Source: Diphasiastrum complanatum
Taxonomy: Eukaryota > Streptophyta > Lycopodiopsida > Lycopodiales > Lycopodiaceae
NCBI GenBank assembly: GCA_029204225.1
Contig: CM055107.1
Coordinates: 45,929,023-45,993,022 of the forward strand
Direction of reading: 5' to 3'
Length of the DNA stretch: 64,000 nt
Positions 10,556 to 21,264 of this stretch are shown one piece after another. The position numbers and the translations under genes were made by a program. The notes below the pieces were generated by a model. It was not told the origin of the DNA and ran no database searches. It saw only the letters and a list, made by a program, of their open reading frames with translations. Position 1 is the stretch's first letter. Every line of letters begins with the position of its first letter.

Positions 10556-11163
10556 AGTTTAGCTTCTATGAGATTCTTAGGTGATGTCCACCCATGAAAT
10601 GTCCCAAGAATCATAAAGGATAATTGATGCTATCGAAGTTCAGCACTGATGCAGACAGACTTGTTCTCCATTGTTTATTTATGATTAGTGAGGCTTGGGT
10701 GGCATATGGTGGCGACTATCACCATAATCTATGAATTATTCCAAGAAGACAGTTCTTTACTGTATACAACTTGCTTCGGCATCTGAGATTGTTAAGTATC
10801 TTCTCAGAAGTTCACTGAAGATGCATGCTAGAAATTAGGTTTGGATTTTTTTTTCACGGCTTGTTGGGTTAAGTGTAATTTTTGGTGTTTAGCCATTCAA
10901 TCTCAGACATATATGATGTTTGGATCCAAACAATATTTCTTGTTTCATTGAGCACGCTGACGTGCTATCTTTGAAGGTTTTAATTTCCTTCTCTAGTTGA
11001 TTTACTTAGCACACTAGCTTGCTATGTTTGGAGGCTGCAAAAGATATTTTGAAATAATTGTTTCACTAAAAATCTGGTTCTTAAATGTGTCAAAATAAAA
11101 TTTTCTATTTTATAATTTGAATTTTCAACCTATCAAACCTGTCATGTATCCACAAAATTATGA
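10556..11163 (+). other. CK2-alpha 3' flank, no gene
   Basis: AT-rich sequence after the stop codon. A possible polyadenylation hexamer AATAAA lies at 11094-11099, but no transcript end can be read from sequence alone. Nothing else recognised. Confidence 0.45.
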
Positions 11164-11196
11164 TGTAATACCTTAAACATAGTATAAGGTATTACA
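11164..11196. repeat. perfect 11-bp inverted repeat (hairpin)
   Basis: TGTAATACCTT at 11164-11174 is followed after 11 bases by its exact complement AAGGTATTACA at 11186-11196. It sits exactly between the CK2-alpha flank and the start of gypsy homology. Role unknown; it may be incidental or mark an insertion scar. Confidence 0.8.
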
Positions 11197-11202
11197 CCAT
11201 AA

Positions 11203-11500
11203 TTGCTATATCTAGTAAACAAGACTTGCAACACTAGAAGGATCACTTGATCATTACTCTTGTTGTCAAAATTTGATTTCAGAATCGTGGTACGCAAGAG
11301 AAAACATCATTACATGGCAGATCATGTGCCGCGAATTAAAGGGAAAGACCAACCCGATGATGAGCTACCAGATGCTGTCTTTTTTTCTTATGTAAAAAAA
11401 GTACCGGATTGGGCTGCAGATATCGTGAATACTTAATGCGAGGACAACCAGACAAGTCCTTACCCAAGGTGGAACAACGAAAGTTAGTCCTAAAGCAAGA
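11203..11500 (+). mobile_element. gypsy RNase H fragment
   Basis: Nucleotide and residue match to 6440-6730 of the gypsy element in the CK2 intron: CTATATCTAGTAAACAAGAC, then WYARE-type and ADHVPRIKGK, with the D-EL-DA motif that follows. Cut on both sides, with stops. Confidence 0.75.
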
Positions 11501-11700
11501 GTACCACGCCCATGGTGTTTGCTTCAATCCATAAGTAGCTTTGTTGAGCTTGCAAACAAAATGTTATCTTCCTGGCTCAACAAATCCTTGAAGTTGAACT
11601 AAATACATCTCTTCATTCAACACTCCATTAAGAAAAGCATATTTAACGTCCATTTGCTAGATCTTACAACCATAGAAAGCAAAAATAGTTCATTCAACAC
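11497..11700 (-). mobile_element. copia reverse transcriptase fragment
   Basis: The minus strand encodes a QMDVKYAFLNG-type block, EEMYLVQLQGFV, KLNKATYGLKQTPWAW, a core block of Ty1/copia RT (AFLNGxLxEEVYMxQPxGF and LxKxLYGLKQAPRAW). It is flanked by gypsy sequence on both sides and has no LTR, so it was inserted or joined by rearrangement. Confidence 0.8.
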
Positions 11701-11744
11701 TCCATTGGTATTTGATAGCACTAGCTTTCACTATACAAGTAGGA

Positions 11745-13914
11745 GGCTTTATTCCACCAGGCCATACAACGCAGACAAGCAGTAGCGGTAGCAGCAGACA
11801 GCTCAGTTGAGGTAGGTACTTTTGGTTCTGATCCTATGGGCGTGATTTTGTCCACACCAGCACCTTTCACAATCCCAATTTCTTCACTTGCTTTCACACT
11901 TTCACCACCACCTCCACCATTTACTACTACCTCCACACCGTCACTCACTCTCAACACGGACTTCGATTCTACACTTTCTAAAAAGCCCTCACCTGTACAA
12001 ATATCCACTTTACTTGACTCTATAGTCAATGTAGATGATTTCGTTTTACAATAACTAACAAGAATTCCATCAACCACCGTCACCACTAACCCACTCCACA
12101 CACCTCCGCCACGAAGTATATTCCCACCTCTTTCACCTATCATTTCTCAATCACCTCCATCTGTCTTTCATTCCAATGCCATATCCTAACTATACACGCA
12201 CCCTCCCTGACATTGGCCCTTGGGAGTAGTTATCCCTTGTAGCCCAAAAAGCAGTATGGTTGGTAAATGAGCTCCAATACAATCTATTCGGCACCTTAGG
12301 GGGACAATATATGCGGCAATTTGACGATGGCGCTCCGGGCGGACCTTCAGAAAGAAAAAACAAGGAGGTAAGTGAAAACCAAGCAACAGCAGTTGCAGAT
12401 CTAAAATCTCACCAACAACAGTAACAGATGTTCCTCCACCTCCAGAACCAGCTCCAACTGAAGGGTATCCAATATCCAGAATGCCATCGATAACATCAAA
12501 GTAGAAAGGGATGAGGCCGTAGCAGATGCACAAGCCACACGTTTCGCTATGAAGGAACAATTGGAATTGGTGGACTCCAACGACTTCGCACCACCAACTA
12601 TTCTTGAGGGAACTCCCATTCCAGTGGTGGCTTATCAAACGTTGGCCCAAAAGTTGAAAGTCACGACGAAACAGCACACAAAATTACAACAATCATACCT
12701 TGCTTTCATCGAGGCCCTGAACCAGCACATTGCCACCCTGGAAGAAAGGTTAAAGGCAGCTGCTCAGTCAACGCCGTCTGTTCATGTAAAGCACACCTAG
12801 TTCCATGATTTCGGGCACCACTTTTATGGACCAGATGGTGGAGATTGGGTAGGATTCTAGCAGCCTCCTCCTGCTACTCAAGGCTCCTCCTTTCAAGGCC
12901 AACCCTTGGGGCAAGGAGCTCAAGCACTCACCAATCCATTAGGCTTTGGTGATATCAGCTCCCAACATTATCTTTTTCCTTCCATCGTTTCTAACCCTCT
13001 CGACACGACTAACCTCCCAATTATTCAACACCAATAGTCACAAAGAATTGCTGAAGCTAATCTTTCCCCTCCCCTCTCTCCTAAACCTGATCCCCAGATT
13101 TAGCATGAGATTGCCTCTGAAGCACCAGCCATCCGGCACAGAATCACGCCCATAGAATCAAGCAAGGAGTTGCGCGCCTCTCAAGCGTTTGCCAAGAAAT
13201 ATCCAACGACAAAGGAGCGAGGTGGCTACATATTGTCAGATTTGGACCAATGTCAAACACATAAAGAAGCAGTCAAACTCTTGGATCCACAACCTCTCTG
13301 GCGCCATCAGCTCTTCCTACAAAGCAAGATCTCGATGGCACGGTATATCGAAGCTCCCTTCTATATGCAAATCCTTATTGCTACCCAGTAGCGAGACGAG
13401 AACCGTTTCCTGCCACCAAGGTCAAGAATAGGATATTTTGGCCCAAACTCACAGGCGTCGATACCGGCAACTTAGCCGAAGACATGGCTGCTGTGTATTC
13501 TACCAGAAGCACCATGGCAACCTTGATTGCGACGTCAGATATTTTGCGGACAATTGCGGCCTGGTAGCATTTCTAGCAGAACTCAAGGGTTTTTGGGATC
13601 GCGGGCTACTCCCAGTAGCCCTTGATATCAATAAACCACTGTGAACGCAAGAAGACCACATCAACGTAGCAATGCTTTATTATCGTGCTGCACTCACTTC
13701 AGCCCTGCACGTTGATATGATGGAGCTATGGAAAACCCATTATTACAAACCAATGCCCTTCCTGAACAAACTATGGCGACAAATGATGGAGGACATCGAC
13801 ACCACAATCTACCAGTCCCGACAGCAATAGTCTCGCCTCCAAGAAGCACAAAAGATCCAGGAAGAAAAGGTTTCGATTGGTGTGGGACCACCAATCCAAT
13901 AAGGAGGGGGATAA
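11745..13914 (+). mobile_element. gypsy post-pol region with Pro/Ser/Thr-rich and coiled-coil open frames (extra ORF remnant)
   Basis: Located directly before a PPT and 3' LTR. Broken frames are all on the + strand. 11836-12054 is Ser/Thr/Pro-rich (STPAPFTIP, PPPPPF). 12480-12797 is charged and heptad-like (AMKEQLELVD, YQTLAQKLKVTTKQHTKLQQ, HIATLEERLKAAA), suggesting a coiled coil. 13150-13391 includes ELRASQAFAKKYPTTKERGG. None matches gag, protease, RT or integrase. Extra ORFs between integrase and the 3' LTR are known in the plant Tat-type gypsy group, and that is the nearest precedent. The function is unknown. Stops at several points show it is dead. Confidence 0.5.
13901..13914 (+). promoter_or_regulatory. 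polypurine tract
   Basis: AAGGAGGGGGATAA immediately before an LTR starting TGTTAACATC; the usual priming site for plus-strand synthesis in LTR retrotransposons. Confidence 0.75.
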
Positions 13915-14588
13915 TGTTAACATCTGTGCTGATACATAAAAAATAAAAAAGAGAGAAATAAAACTCCGTGGCATGTGTTTTGTAAGTCCACGTACGAGTG
14001 TCTGTTAATAAACTTCCGCCATGGCATGTGTTTGTAAGCCCATGAGTAGAAGTTTAAAAAATAATAAAATAGTTTAAACTTAGATTTAGAACTTAGACTT
14101 AGGAATTTAAGATTAGAATAAGTTAGTGGATACTTATGGAAGACCCTCCTTGCCATAAAAGGAGAGGTATTTGCCTTGTAAATAAAACTTTTGAGATTAA
14201 GCTATCAAGTTCTCTATTTTTGAGATTATCTCTCTATTTCATTTGTGTTCCTTTTGGGAAGGTGCATAGCTTGAGGGAACATGCTCAGGCCTCCTCTTGC
14301 CTCCTTCTCATTGGTTTGTATTGTCGCATGTATTTTGTTGATTGATTATTAGTTAGTCGCAATCTTCCATTCTAATTCCCTTTGGATGTTAATTTAGGAT
14401 TTAGTTTAATCACCTTGCTAGTTGGGTAAGCCTTAGTAAGGTTTTGTATTTTGTCATCTTAGTTAGTTTTCTATTTCGAGCACTAGTTGGGTAAACCTTA
14501 GTGCTTTCATCATTGTTTTCTATTTCCGCACTCCGTTTGAAGCTTGGTAGAAACTTAGAAAGTGGACGAGTCTCTATACTACACCACA
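13915..14588 (+). repeat. 3' LTR of the gypsy element
   Basis: It starts TGTTAACATC after the PPT. The end is placed at ACTACACCACA (14578-14588), just before minus-strand copia homology starts at about 14595; the exact last base is uncertain. No second copy of this LTR was found, so the element's 5' side is missing. Confidence 0.6.
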
Positions 14589-14594
14589 TCGTGA

Positions 14595-14801
14595 GTAGAT
14601 TTAGCCCTTCAAACATGATTCGCATAGACTGATCTTTCGGTCAGTCACATTCATGCCTTCTGTCATTTTGCTTCTTGACCTTCTGTAGAGTTTGCTAATG
14701 TTGCAATGACACATCCTCTTATGCCATAGTTCGTTCTTGCTTTCTTCATATGAGGTGACAAGAACTTGATCTATAGGATCTAGGATACTTGTTCGATACA
14801 A
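14595..14801 (-). mobile_element. copia GAG-pre-integrase fragment
   Basis: The minus strand encodes NELWHKRMCHCNISKLYR and, further on, ISLCESCLKG: the His-Cys zinc-binding module (H...H...CxxC) that precedes copia integrase. It runs opposite to the copia RNase H that begins a few bases to the right. Confidence 0.85.
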
Positions 14802-14806
14802 TTTAC

Positions 14807-15194
14807 ATTCTTCTTCAACGACGGTCCTATCTCATGGAATAGTCGTAAGCAAATCTCTATCGCTCTTTCTTCTACAGAATTAGAATACATTGCTATTTCT
14901 CAATCTATTAAAAAAGCGTTTTGGTTGAGAAATTTACTGTCAGACATTAAATTTTATCAGTATAGCCCTACAATTATATTCTGTGATAATCAGAGTGCTA
15001 TTGCCTTATCGGCCAACCCTAAATTTCACTCTAGGAGTAAGCACATTGAAATCAGATATTACTACATCAGGAGCAAGGTTCTCAACAAGGAAGTAAGTTT
15101 AATGTACTGTAGAATGCAGGACATGGTTGCAGATATATTCACGAAGACATTAAGTGTTAATGCACACAAGAATTTTGTGCATTGCTTAGTCTGA
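14807..15194 (+). pseudogene. copia RNase H (family A), 3' end of pol
   Basis: It encodes ISIALSSTELEYIAISQ, IIFCDNQSAIALSANP, KFHSRSKHIEIRYYYIR and DMVADIFTKTL, the conserved copia RNase H blocks. The 89-residue frame at 14925-15194 is open. Upstream RT and integrase are absent. It is followed by a PPT and LTR-A, and the same family is present at 42960-46190 and 49175-50985. Confidence 0.9.
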
Positions 15195-15220
15195 AGATCA
15201 AGGCATTCATGGATTCAGAT

Positions 15221-15229
15221 TAAGGGGGG
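15221..15229 (+). promoter_or_regulatory. polypurine tract of family A
   Basis: TAAGGGGGG directly before LTR-A (TGTCAGATTT). The inverted family A copy has the equivalent tract at 42960-42969. Confidence 0.8.
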
Positions 15230-15466
15230 TGTCAGATTTATCTCCTTTACTCTCCTAAATCCTATGTTAATCTGCCTTCATTCATGTTGTTGTATTTTTT
15301 TTGTGTTGTCGCACAGTCTGCATATTTACATGTAAAATAAGACAGACGAATAAAAGCAAATACAGTCGTCTGCATAAATACAAGCAAATTTCCACAGGCG
15401 AAAAAGACGAAAAAGATGACACTGCCCTACAAATGCCAAAGGTACCCTTATAGATAAATGAAAGTA
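15230..15466 (+). repeat. LTR-A copy 1, left part
   Basis: It starts TGTCAGATTTATC. Clear match to the complements of 42711-42959 and 48945-49174 (shared words include CTAAATCCTATGTTAATCTG and CTGCCCTACAAATGCCAAAG). Interrupted at 15466 by element X and resumes at 20768. Confidence 0.85.
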
Positions 15467-15641
15467 TGCAAAAAGTATAAAAATGACCAAGATTGGATCC
15501 TAATCTGATCCTCAAGGAGATTGGTTGTCAGATTACTTAATCTATCAATCTACTTGAGATTAAGATCAATCTAGATTAATTCTAGACACAAAATCCTAAC
15601 AAGAACAATTATTAATTGAAGGTAGGTGTACTTTATGGTTT

Positions 15642-15651
15642 CACACGTGTG
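15642..15651. promoter_or_regulatory. CACACGTGTG palindrome in element X left LTR
   Basis: Perfect 10-base palindrome around a G-box core (CACGTG), extended here to TTTCACACGTGTGAAA. G-boxes are bound by bZIP and bHLH factors in plants; use here is inference. Confidence 0.6.
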
Positions 15652-16017
15652 AAACACTGTCTGAGTACGGACTCCAACCTGAAAATCAAGTACACATTGA
15701 TAGAACCTCAAAACAATCAAAACAAATGTAGACAAATGGAGAGAATCACTCAAAATCGCTTCCAAAACCAAGATTGGTGTCTCACGATGATTATGGCCAA
15801 ATGTGGCTCTATATATACAATAAGTGGGAGCTCGTGGTACTGATCATCCCTCTGATCCCACATGTGTGAAGGTGCTTTGTCATATGATGATTCATCATGC
15901 AAAACTGACACTTGGACAAAACCTTCTATTTTGAGCACTTTTGGTCTATTTTTCTTCTATATAGAGATCTACTTGGAAATCTTCTAAAACTCAAAATTTG
16001 CCTACTTCAGCTTATTC

Positions 16018-16027
16018 CACACGTGTG
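16018..16027. promoter_or_regulatory. second CACACGTGTG palindrome in element X left LTR
   Basis: Perfect copy about 376 bases from the first; the same pair and spacing occur in the right LTR. Confidence 0.6.
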
Positions 16028-16295
16028 AGCTGTTCTCTACATATGGGATATGACACCTAACCAAAGGATGTGGCTCATGCAATCGATAGATTGATGCCAT
16101 GTGTCATATGTCTAGAAAACCAGTTTTTAGCCTTTTTAGCCACAAGAACTTGAATTAAATCATATGTACATTCTATATGATTATGGTACATGACAAGTAC
16201 ACTAGTTTCACACGTGAGAATAGGCTCCACACATGTGTGTTTATCTATATACAAGATTTTTGGCCTCTACCAAGCTTATTTTTGCATTTTTCACA

Positions 16296-16307
16296 CTCCT
16301 CAAAAAT
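16296..16307 (-). promoter_or_regulatory. polypurine tract of element X
   Basis: CTCCTCAAAAAT, purine-rich on the minus strand, immediately next to the LTR terminus TTTTTCACA. Confidence 0.55.
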
Positions 16308-19300
16308 CTGGCTTGGTAAATCTAGCTTGATGAAAAACATAATGATCTTGAACTTGACTCCATGGGCTGAATTGGTCTTTGCTGGTTCAAAAGGTGTGAA
16401 GATCAGCCAATGAGCTTGATGTTGATCTGAAATCACCATATCCATGATAGTGCTTCTTTGACGTTGACATCTTTGATGAACTTGAGAGCTTTGCACCATC
16501 CTAGCATCTTCGAAATTGATTCCTTCCAAATTTCATGTAGATGCTTGACTTTGAGGCTTGTTTCTTCTTCATGTGCATGCTCCTCCATGAGAAAATAAAG
16601 ATTTCTTCTTGACTTATTAGGATCACAAAGATCTAACATCATGTTACCATGATCTAGAGAATTAGACTTATCCAAATTGGCTATAATAACAAAGTGTTTG
16701 CATCATATCTTCATGCTTGTTTACCATGCTAATCTCAGATCCAATGAGGCTAAATACTTCATTATGGAGATAAGTGTCTTTAGAAGATGATTCACTTACT
16801 ATCATAAAGAGTTTACAATTTGCCTCAATTTGGCTCAATACAAATTTTCAAACTATGAGTGAACAAATCACTTTTGCTCTTACATGACTCAAGAGCATAC
16901 ATTTGACGAAATAACCATTTGCTTTCTAATTGAATTAAAATCAATTTCAACTTTTTAAGAACATAAACTATGTTCTCAAGAGAGACTTCATACTCAACTA
17001 GTATGGCTTTACTCCAATTTTGAGATGCAATGATCTCACTTAAGCAAATTGATTTATCAAATGACATAAGAGAAGTAAGTATGAGATGTATACCACATGA
17101 GATATGCTCCTCTTTCCCTTGAAATGTGAGCCACATGGAATCAACCATATTTCTTGAGTTTCTTTTTGGAATCACAACTTGAGAAGGTCTCTCCTCCTCA
17201 ATCTTTGGCACACTTGAACCTTGAGATGATTCTTTAAAATCCTCTTCATGGTGCTCCTTCTTGATGGAAATCGGAGACCTCCATGTCTCATAATGATCAC
17301 AACAACTCTGACCACACAATATGCACTTCCTATGATTATCAAAATTACTTATGCTAGAAACATAAGTCCAAAAATCACCACAACTTGGCATGATTTTTTC
17401 TAATATTGAAATCAAAAGGCATTTCCATCTCAATAAGGCTAACTACTTGCTTATGGATATAAGTGTCCACTTTGGATGCTTCACTTATTCTCATAAGAAG
17501 TTTCCAACTTGCCATTAAGATTGAAAACTTACAATTTTCATCTTTATGAATGAACACATCATTCATGATCTTATTGAAACAAAAGATTCTACATTATGAA
17601 GATATTTCCATTTCCTTGACTTCATAGCTAATGTAAGCTTATAAGGAAAACATATTTTGCTATCTTTTAAGGCATCACACTCAACTAGTATTGCCTTAAT
17701 CCACCTTTGAGATACAAAAATCTCTTTAAAGCAAAATGGTTCTTCATAAGTTGACATGATAACATAAATGAAACTATTTTCATTTTGAGATTGTTCTTTA
17801 TTCTTGATTGATTTCTCTTGGATAATAACAATAAGTTTGAACTTATCTAAAGTTCCAAGCAAACTACTCTCCAAGGACATGAAATAAATCCAAGTTACTT
17901 TTATGAAAGTGATAGATATCTTTGCATCTTGAACCAAAGAATGCACTTCCAAATGAAAAATTTAAAAAGATTTGACATGTGTTGTGATGGACTCTTGAAG
18001 ACAAATCTTGCAAGTTCTTGTGAGATTCCAAGCCTCATTCACATTTTCACAAAGGAAACACTTTCCCTTGGACTTGTCCTTTTTGTATTTGCATTTCAAA
18101 CTTGAAGCTCCATCCTTCACCTCAGCCCCCTTGCTTTGGTTCTCCTTGGATGGATTGGTCTTCTTTTTGTAGCATCTTGAGAAACTATATCCTCCCTTGC
18201 CACAAAGGTTGTACTTAGGATCCTTTCTTTCCTTCAATAGGATGCCACCTATTGATGTCATGTGAATAAAACCTTGTGATATGATTCTACAAATGTAATT
18301 TGTGACTTTCAAGAGACTAGATTTGAACATCTTCAATAATCTAGAATGATCTACAAAAGATCTAGCTCACAAACCTAAGAACCAATCTTCACACTAATGA
18401 ATAGTCACTTGGAAACTTTGCTTTGATCATTGAGACAAAAGCACACAATCTTTGAATCAAATCACAAAAGAAATCAGATCCAAACTCCTATTGGACTCAA
18501 CAAATTCCAATGACTCTTTCTTTTGAAAGTTGAAATGGATATGAAAAGATTTGACACCTAGATTTCCCTTTTCACTTGACTAGTTCTCTCAATACTTGAG
18601 ATTCTTGAACAAAAGATGGGTTTTGTTTCAAACACATGAAAATCAAACTTAATCACTTCTTTTGGACTCACTCTTGATCCAAATAATCTCACTCTTGAGA
18701 TTTAGAATGAATTTGATTTGATTTGACAACAAACTATACCATCATTTTTTCACAAAGTTTAAAAAATTTAGACAACTAGAGATTCACAAAGATCTCAACC
18801 ATGCATGAATACTCAAATATGGACTCCTCCTCATTCTAGACATCCAATGAGATCACAAATTGAACCTCACACTTTCACAAAGAAAGTTGAATAGAACTAA
18901 TTTGAGTTTCATACATACTATGTCAATTTTTGCTCAACAAATTGAATTCAATCACTCCTATTGGATTCCACCAATTACTCTACCTTTTAAGACTTGGAAT
19001 GAAATTCGAAATCAAAAGCTGTGATTCTTCTCACTAAGATATTGTGCTTCAAAGAGCTAATGCCACTTAGAAAGATTTGATCACTCAGGAGAAGACAAAT
19101 TCTCCACCAATAACAACTCAAAATGAGCTTCTAGACCTCTACAAAGGAAGGAACTCTTAGAAAATTGGATCTCTCTCTACACATTTGCCATAGACACCTT
19201 AATGACTCTTTTCAAACCTTACAATCACTCAAACAAATTGAGTAGGCTTGAACAATGTGACTTGGATCTCAATCTCTTTTCTAGAACTCTCAATTAAAGC

Positions 19301-19916
19301 CAATCTATGTCAAATTCTAAAAAAGATTTGCATAGATGCTCTATATGCACTAGAAACTCTCAAAGGTTTCACTTGGAGGATAGATCCAAGGATGTTTTCT
19401 AGCAAATTGATGCTTCTAAACTTGACCCTCTCACTCTTGAACAAATCTAGAGTGATGTTACAATGGATTTCAACCTCTCACCTTGCATATCACTTCTTAA
19501 TCTATGATTTTTGGCAATTTCTCTCTTCAACTTCAACATACAATCAAAAAATCAGAGTAGATCAATTAATGCACCTCATTCAAGCTTCAATTTTGATTTT
19601 TGGCTGATCTAATCCAAGAATTAATCAAGGGATTAGATTCTCTATAGAAAATGCTTGATTTTGCACCAAAACCCACTCAAATTGGTTATGTGAGTCAAAT
19701 TGTACAAATTTTTGAAATTTCTCAATCAAAACTGGAGCTGTACGGCCTCACACGTGTGAAAAGGATTCCTACAGTCCACAGCAAGTTCTGGACCAAAAAA
19801 TTTGAGGATATCTATCAAATCCAACAACCCAAAATTTGACTAGTTTCCTAAAACTTTCTAATTTTGGCTTTGATTTCGATCAATCCTATCAATATCAATA
19901 AAATCTCTTGTACTTG
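16308..19916 (-). pseudogene. element X interior: gag-like and filler frames, no RT
   Basis: Minus-strand frames at 18336-17962, 17952-17563, 17433-16825 and 16675-16433, none with a recognisable enzyme. The first contains NLCGKGGYSFSRC, resembling a degenerate CCHC zinc knuckle lacking one Cys and the His, then a Lys-rich stretch and CFLCENVN. Two frames contain the phrase SQ-W-KAILVE (SQRWIKAILVECDALKDSK and SQNWSKAILVEYEVSL), which resembles the short segment just upstream of copia RT, but RT never follows. 18340-19916 has no recognisable product. A large-retrotransposon-derivative type of element is the best description. Confidence 0.5.
19749..19758. promoter_or_regulatory. CACACGTGTG palindrome in element X interior
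   Basis: Perfect copy outside the LTR, about 170 bases inward from the right LTR, near the primer-binding site. Confidence 0.55.
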
Positions 19917-19928
19917 GCTCTGATACCA
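19917..19928 (-). promoter_or_regulatory. primer-binding site of element X
   Basis: GCTCTGATACCA, the complement of TGGTATCAGAGC, directly adjoining the right LTR (TGTAAAAAAAG at 19929). Complementary to the 3' end of plant initiator-Met tRNA, standard for plant copia elements. Confidence 0.92.
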
Positions 19929-20106
19929 TGTAAAAAAAGTACAAAAATGACCAAGAGTGGATCCTAATCTGATCCTCAAGAGGGATTGGTTGTCAGATTA
20001 CTTGATCTATCAATCTACTTGAGATTAAGATCAATCTAGATTAATTCTAGACACAAAATCCTAACAAGAACAATCATTAATTGAAGGTAGGTGTACTTTT
20101 TGGTTT

Positions 20107-20116
20107 CACACGTGTG
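20107..20116. promoter_or_regulatory. CACACGTGTG palindrome in element X right LTR
   Basis: Same position in the LTR as 15642-15651. Confidence 0.6.
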
Positions 20117-20482
20117 AAATACTGTCTGAGTACGGACTCCAACCTGAAAATCAAGTACACATTGATAGAACCTCAAAACAATCAAAACAAATGTAGACAA
20201 ATGGAGAGAATCGCTCAAAATCGCTTCCAAAACCAAGATTGGTGTCTCACGATGATTATGGACAAATGTGGCTCTATATATACAATAAGTGGGAGCTCGT
20301 GGTACTGATTATCCCTCTGATCCCACATGTGTGAAGGTGCTTTGTCATATGATGATTTATCATGCAAAACTGACACTTGGACAAAACCTTCTATTTTGAG
20401 CACTTTTGGTCTATTTTCCTTCTATATAGAGATCTACTTGGAAATCTTCTAAAACTCAAAATTCGCCTACTTCAGCTTATTC

Positions 20483-20492
20483 CACACGTGTG
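20483..20492. promoter_or_regulatory. second CACACGTGTG palindrome in element X right LTR
   Basis: Same position in the LTR as 16018-16027. Confidence 0.6.
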
Positions 20493-20767
20493 AGCTGTTC
20501 TCTACACATGGGATATGACATCTAACCAAAGGATGTGGCTCATGCAATCAATAGATTGATGCCATGTGTCATATGTCTAGAAAACTAGTTTTTGGCCTTT
20601 TTAGCCACAAGAACTTGAATTAAATCATATGTACATCCTATATGATTATGGTACATGACAAGTACACTAGTTTCACACGTGGGAATAGGCTCCACACATG
20701 TGTGTTTATCTATATACAAGATTTTTGGCCTCTACCATGCTTATTTTTGCATTTTTCACAGAAAGTA

Positions 20768-21138
20768 CTCTGTAAATTAGTTTTTAAGGCATTTGTCAAA
20801 GTGTCACATTTTTTGCATTTTCACCAACGTTATTTTTCACAAAGGCTGACATCACGACCTTCTCACGCTCATCCCATGCAACTGTGCAATCAGATTTGAC
20901 AACGACAGTAACCACCCACGATCTCCCACAAACATCACATCCACTTTGTACTTTCTTCATCTGCACACTTGTAAAAATTATGTATATATTGAATACCATA
21001 TGCGTATTTAGGTCAAGTAATAGAGTGTCAAACATAGCATCAGAAGTGAGTTAGAGACAAACATCGTAGATGCTTTCACGCATCGATTTCTTTTCTTCTA
21101 GATCTGTATTGTCAGTAATAGGTTTATCACCTTTTGTA
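20768..21138 (+). repeat. LTR-A copy 1, right part
   Basis: It resumes with GTAAATTAGTTTTTAAGGCA, the complement of which is present at 42711-42735, then continues as the complement of 39090-39497 and 48535-48945 (shared CTTCTCACGCTCATCCCATG and TATGTATATATTGAATACC). Ends at about 21138, short of the full LTR. Confidence 0.75.
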
Positions 21139-21264
21139 AGCCGATATTTTTGCATGGAAAATCGAGCTAATGTTGAAGCTTAAGTTCGCAATAACTGAAA
21201 AAATCGGCATGTAAAATCCGGTTATTAGAGAAAAATTGGCACAAGTTTGCCTTGAAACTGGGTC
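21139..21264. other. short unassigned spacer
   Basis: Sequence between LTR-A and the first H LTR; nothing recognised. Confidence 0.4.

Larger units (their letters stand above)
15467..16295 (-). repeat. element X 3' LTR (left copy)
   Basis: It starts TGCAAAAAGTATAAAAATG and ends TTTTTCACA. Nearly identical over its whole length to 19929-20760, with scattered substitutions. Contains two perfect CACACGTGTG palindromes plus near-copies (CACATGTGTG near 15861, CACACGTGAG near 16209, CACACATGTG near 16232). Confidence 0.9.
15467..20760 (-). mobile_element. element X: complete non-autonomous copia-type LTR retrotransposon
   Basis: Two 0.83-kb LTRs flank a 3.6-kb interior without recognisable protease, integrase, RT core or RNase H. 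PBS and PPT positions show minus-strand orientation. Both flanks carry GAAAGTA (15460-15466 and 20761-20767), consistent with a target duplication, though longer than the usual 5 bp. The insertion splits LTR-A, whose sequence resumes right after the repeat. Interior minus-strand frames are Lys/Ser-rich with a degenerate zinc-knuckle-like Cys motif. Being RT-less, X must have been mobilised by another element. Confidence 0.85.
19929..20760 (-). repeat. element X 5' LTR (right copy)
   Basis: 832 bases, TG...CA, directly next to the PBS. Matches the left LTR throughout; small differences include a shorter A-run at the left copy's start. Confidence 0.9.

Noticed and set aside
12186-12677. Minus-strand 163-codon frame
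   Set aside because: Antisense of the plus-strand coiled-coil region; no motif, and its sequence is the complement of a better supported frame.
19248-19839. Plus-strand frames of 119 and 62 codons inside element X
   Set aside because: Opposite to the element's strand, no motif, AT-rich; chance frames.
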